A program made the translations under genes and the position numbers. From positions 1-64,000 of the forward strand of contig NZ_JSYL01000001.1 of the NCBI RefSeq assembly GCF_000812865.1: a stretch of DNA of 64,000 bases, in the 5' to 3' direction. A model generated the notes under the pieces. The model had not been told where the DNA came from. It was given only the letters and a program-made list of their open reading frames with translations, and ran no database searches. Below are positions 60,878 to 64,000 of the stretch, one piece after another (position 1 is the first letter of the stretch; every line of letters starts with the position of its first letter). The DNA comes from Kaistella jeonii. Its GTDB lineage: Bacteria; Bacteroidota; Bacteroidia; Flavobacteriales; Weeksellaceae.

Positions 60878-60963
60878 ATAGAATTTTTAGCTTTTGAAAT
60901 TCACACTTGAAAATCTGGGAAAATTGCCCGTAATTCATTAAATTTGTACTATAAAATTAAAAA

Positions 60964-62493
60964 ATGTCAAAAAAAGCGATCTTAGCTATTCTCGACGGAT
61001 GGGGAATCGGTACTGATTCCAAAGTCTCTGCAATTGATCAGGCAAATACTCCTTTTATAGATTCATGTTATAAAAACTTCCCACACACAACCCTCGAAGC
61101 GAGTGGTATTGCGGTAGGTTTACCATTTGGTCAGATGGGAAATTCTGAAGTTGGACATATGAATCTGGGTGCTGGTCGCGTTGTTTACCAAAATTTAGTA
61201 AAACTTAACATCGCAGTAGAAAATGCTACTTTAGGAAAAGAAAATGTGATTACTGAAGCCTTCGATTATGCCTTAAAAAATAAAAAAAATGTTCATTTCA
61301 TCGGTTTGGTTTCCGATGGTGGAGTACATTCCCACATTAATCATTTGAAAGGACTTTTGACCGCTGCTCACGAAAATGGATTGCAAGATAATGTTTATGT
61401 TCACGCCTTTACCGACGGACGCGACTGCGATCCACATTCTGGCGAAGGTTTTATAAAAGAACTTCTCGATCATATGGCTTTAACTACCGGAAAACTGGCA
61501 ACAGTCGTAGGAAGATATTATGCGATGGATCGTGATAAAAGATGGGAACGTGTAAAATTAGCGTATGACGCAATGGTAAATGGAGTAGGTGAGCAAACGC
61601 ACGATATTTTAACATCCATTAAAAAATCTTACGAAAATGGAATTACCGATGAATTTCTAAAACCCATGATCTGCTTGAAAGAAAGCAATTTGCCTGTGAT
61701 TAAAATAGAAAATGATGACGTGGTTTTCTGCTTTAATTTTAGAACTGATCGGGGACGGGAAATTACAGAAGTTCTTTCACAGCATGATTTACCAGATTAC
61801 GGGATGCATCATTTGAATCTCTATTATGTCACAATGACTAATTATGATAAGAATTTTAAAAATGTGAAGGTCGTTTTTGATGAAGAAGTTTTGCATCAAA
61901 CATTGGGTGAAATTTTGGAAAAAAATGGAAGAACGCAGATCAGAGTTGCTGAAACGGAAAAATATCCACACGTGACATTTTTCTTTTCAGGTGGACAGGA
62001 AGCGGAATTTATTGGAGAGCGCAGACTGCTTTGTCCGAGTCCGAAAGATGTACCCACTTACGATTTCAAACCGGAAATGTCGGCTTATGATATTACAGGA
62101 AAAATTCTACCAGAGATTGAAAACGAAGGTGCAGATTTTATTTGTCTTAATTTTGCTAATACTGATATGGTCGGACATACCGGCGTTTTTTCTGCCGCAA
62201 TAAAAGCCGCAGAAGTTGTAGATGAGTGCATCGGTAAAGTTGCAACTGCTGCTTATGAACATGGTTATGCAGTTTTTATTTTGGCGGATCACGGAAACTC
62301 AGATGTAATGATCAATCCCGATGGAACACCAAATACACAGCATTCCACCAATCTAGTTCCTTTAATTGTAATGGACAAAGATCACACCTGGAATTTGAAA
62401 CCCGGAAAGTTAGGTGATGTGGCTCCTTCAATTTTGAAAGTGATGGGAATCGAAATTCCTGCTATAATGACCGGCGAAGTTTTGGTGAGTTAA
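60964..62493 (+). CDS. gpmI: 2,3-bisphosphoglycerate-independent phosphoglycerate mutase
   Basis: 509 residues. AILDGWGIGTDSKVSAIDQANTPFIDS (first metal Asp), MGNSEVGHMNLGAGRVVYQ with the catalytic serine, VHAFTDGRDCDPHSG, GRYYAMDRDKRW, FNFRTDRGREIT, NFANTDMVGHTG and ILADHGNSDVM (metal ligands). It interconverts 3- and 2-phosphoglycerate in glycolysis using manganese. Monocistronic, with a terminator behind it. Confidence 0.97.
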   Translation: MSKKAILAILDGWGIGTDSKVSAIDQANTPFIDSCYKNFPHTTLEASGIAVGLPFGQMGNSEVGHMNLGAGRVVYQNLVKLNIAVENATLGKENVITEAFDYALKNKKNVHFIGLVSDGGVHSHINHLKGLLTAAHENGLQDNVYVHAFTDGRDCDPHSGEGFIKELLDHMALTTGKLATVVGRYYAMDRDKRWERVKLAYDAMVNGVGEQTHDILTSIKKSYENGITDEFLKPMICLKESNLPVIKIENDDVVFCFNFRTDRGREITEVLSQHDLPDYGMHHLNLYYVTMTNYDKNFKNVKVVFDEEVLHQTLGEILEKNGRTQIRVAETEKYPHVTFFFSGGQEAEFIGERRLLCPSPKDVPTYDFKPEMSAYDITGKILPEIENEGADFICLNFANTDMVGHTGVFSAAIKAAEVVDECIGKVATAAYEHGYAVFILADHGNSDVMINPDGTPNTQHSTNLVPLIVMDKDHTWNLKPGKLGDVAPSILKVMGIEIPAIMTGEVLVS

Positions 62494-62535
62494 ACAACCA
62501 TACATTTGGAAGAATTTCTAAAAAAATTTACAGTA

Positions 62536-62566
62536 AAAACGGCTTTTAAAACAGCCGTTTTTTTTA
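62536..62566 (+). terminator. Terminator of gpmI
   Basis: AAAACGGCT-tttaaaac-AGCCGTTTTTTTT. Confidence 0.85.
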
Positions 62567-62662
62567 TGTCACAAATTGCTACGTATCTCACCATAATTTG
62601 TTATTTTTAATTAATTATTAAAAATTAAGCAAACACTTGTTTTCGTTCTAAAATCAATCGTT

Positions 62663-64000
62663 ATGAATTATAAAGATCCTCTCGTATTAATTCTAAACTT
62701 AACGGTGATTTTAGTTCTCATTCTTTTAATTCTGCCAACTTTACTCAACAAGAAAGAAAAAATTGGGGTTAGAGTTTCCTTTTCCATCATTTTTTTTATA
62801 GTGATCGTTAATTGTACGGGAAATTTGATCATTTTTTATTTTGAAAATTATAGCTTGCTTCCGTTACATTTTGCATTGATGTGCATTCCGTTTCTGTTCG
62901 GTCCTGCGATCTATTTTTATGTCAGAGAAATCAATGATTCGCACATTACTAATTTAGTACCGCATTTAATAATACCTTTTATTGCTCTTTTTGGAGCACT
63001 TCTCTACAATTTTTGGTCTCCGGAGGAAAAAAACAATGTTATAAAGCAAATGGCAGAAGGATCTTATTTACCCTATAATATTGTTAATACTACTGTAATT
63101 ATCGTTCCCCTCTATTATTTTGTGAAGTCAAAAATATGGCTTAAAAAATTTAAACTCAATACGCATGATATCTTTTATGCACAGAAGAGAATACGGAAAA
63201 ATTGGGCAAATGAATTTCTGAATTATATGATTTTCAGTATGTTTTCATTTTTAATTATAGTTGTTATTACGTCGTATTTTATGCACATTCCTCAAATGTA
63301 TTTAGATTTAATAGGAATGCCGATCTATTTTCCTTTCATCTATTCTGTTGTAGCGGTTAGAAATAACATGATATCTAAAGAATTGGAAATGAATTACGTT
63401 TTGGTAAAATCTGAAAATGAAGTAAAACTCAGCGAGCAGAGAATAAATATTTCACGTGATTTGCATGATAATATTGGCGCCTATGCAAACAGTCTCATTT
63501 CTAAAATTGATTATATCTCTACTTCAGATGAAAACATTAATACCCATCAAATTAAAGACTTAAAGGATAATGCAGAAAGTATTTTAAGTCTGCTTCGACA
63601 AACAATTTGGGTGCTCAATAATGATGAAATTGGAGCGGAATCCTCCTTCGATTATGTAAAACAATACGCGTTAAAGATTTTTAAAAACACCAATATTAAA
63701 GTAGCTTTTGACGAGAATATTGAAAGAAATAAAATTTTGAGTGCCGCAGAAGCCAGCAATATCTTTCGGATTATTCAGGAAGCTTGCCAAAATATCATGA
63801 AACATTCGAAGGCAGACAAAGTAAAGATCGGTATAATTAGTAACGATTATTTCGCGATTAGTATTGAAGATAATGGAGTAGGTTTCACAGAAAATAATTC
63901 TGGTGATTCCTACGGATTAAAAAACATGCAGCAACGGGCAAAAAATATAGGGATGTTCCTCAAAATCGAGAAGATCATTGAAAGCGGAACAAAAATCACC
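62663..64000 (+). CDS. Membrane sensor histidine kinase (runs off the window)
   Basis: 446 codons to the window edge with no stop. Residues 1-245 hold about seven membrane segments (LVLILNLTVILVLILLILPTLL ... IIFFIVIVNCTGNLIIFYF ... MCIPFLFGPAIYFYV and so on). Then comes the HisKA_3 helix with phospho-acceptor in RINISRDLHDNIGAYANSLISKI, the N box IIQEACQNIMKHSKADK, EDNGVGF and YGLKNMQQRAKNIG. Only the last part of the ATPase domain is missing. It is of the same kinase type as the gene at 57960, but with the membrane sensor fused. A LuxR-type regulator gene is expected just beyond the window. Confidence 0.9.
   Translation, partial: MNYKDPLVLILNLTVILVLILLILPTLLNKKEKIGVRVSFSIIFFIVIVNCTGNLIIFYFENYSLLPLHFALMCIPFLFGPAIYFYVREINDSHITNLVPHLIIPFIALFGALLYNFWSPEEKNNVIKQMAEGSYLPYNIVNTTVIIVPLYYFVKSKIWLKKFKLNTHDIFYAQKRIRKNWANEFLNYMIFSMFSFLIIVVITSYFMHIPQMYLDLIGMPIYFPFIYSVVAVRNNMISKELEMNYVLVKSENEVKLSEQRINISRDLHDNIGAYANSLISKIDYISTSDENINTHQIKDLKDNAESILSLLRQTIWVLNNDEIGAESSFDYVKQYALKIFKNTNIKVAFDENIERNKILSAAEASNIFRIIQEACQNIMKHSKADKVKIGIISNDYFAISIEDNGVGFTENNSGDSYGLKNMQQRAKNIGMFLKIEKIIESGTKIT

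Overview
The window is low-GC DNA from a member of the Bacteroidota, class Flavobacteriia, most like the Chryseobacterium/Kaistella group. This is judged by eye, without a database. The support is a type IX secretion gene (porQ), the TamL-type Omp85 lipoprotein, a GT117/DUF2723 membrane protein, cysteate-synthase and serine-palmitoyltransferase-like genes side by side, many signal peptides ending in FAQ/FSQ, frequent TTG starts, and promoters of the Bacteroidota type (TTTG-N19-21-TAnnTTTG). No rRNA, tRNA or CRISPR array was seen.

Layout. 1-6480 is an accessory region. A transposase fragment at the left edge is followed by five unrelated single-gene units, all on the + strand (555, 1022, 4434, 5045, 5782). 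Each gene follows a palindromic site that ends in a GTTNNC core, much like the attC sites between integron cassettes. A 2.35-kb element with 30-bp inverted ends, carrying an IS91-type Y2 transposase and a frameshifted tyrosine recombinase, occupies one cassette position. 6491-16667 is core genome: an M28 peptidase, tamL, a SpoU-type RNA methyltransferase whose start overlaps the divergent tamL start, a small envelope-stress cluster, cmk, porQ, pyrH and frr. 16815-30349 carries ribF, the F1 genes atpD-atpC, a glucose-dehydrogenase-like SDR, a large glucosidase, a B12-type radical SAM protein, an Rnk-like factor and a probable sulfonolipid (capnine) gene pair. 30574-37216 holds the GT117 protein, an adenine deaminase, a short DUF1697 protein, an EEP-fold phosphohydrolase and kdsA.

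37251-46667 has a TonB-dependent receptor, an Imm53 immunity pseudogene, a ParE-type toxin-antitoxin pair, a GNAT/carbon-nitrogen-hydrolase fusion, anmK, lptC, an outer-membrane barrel and holB. 46839-53225 is a TetR-TolC-RND efflux operon driven by a textbook promoter that leaves almost no 5' leader. 53306-62493 has a MATE transporter, a sigma-54 activator-type response regulator with no DNA-binding domain, yggS, a four-gene two-component operon, a sirtuin, a GNAT enzyme and gpmI. The window ends inside a second membrane histidine kinase.

The two observations most worth follow-up are these. (1) The integron-like cassette array at 397-5743. (2) A 15-bp box, GGGTGTTTWCACGCT, that sits exactly 22 nt before the -7 element both of the two-component operon and of a very short promoter-terminator unit just downstream of it. 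This suggests a small RNA under control of the adjacent response regulator.
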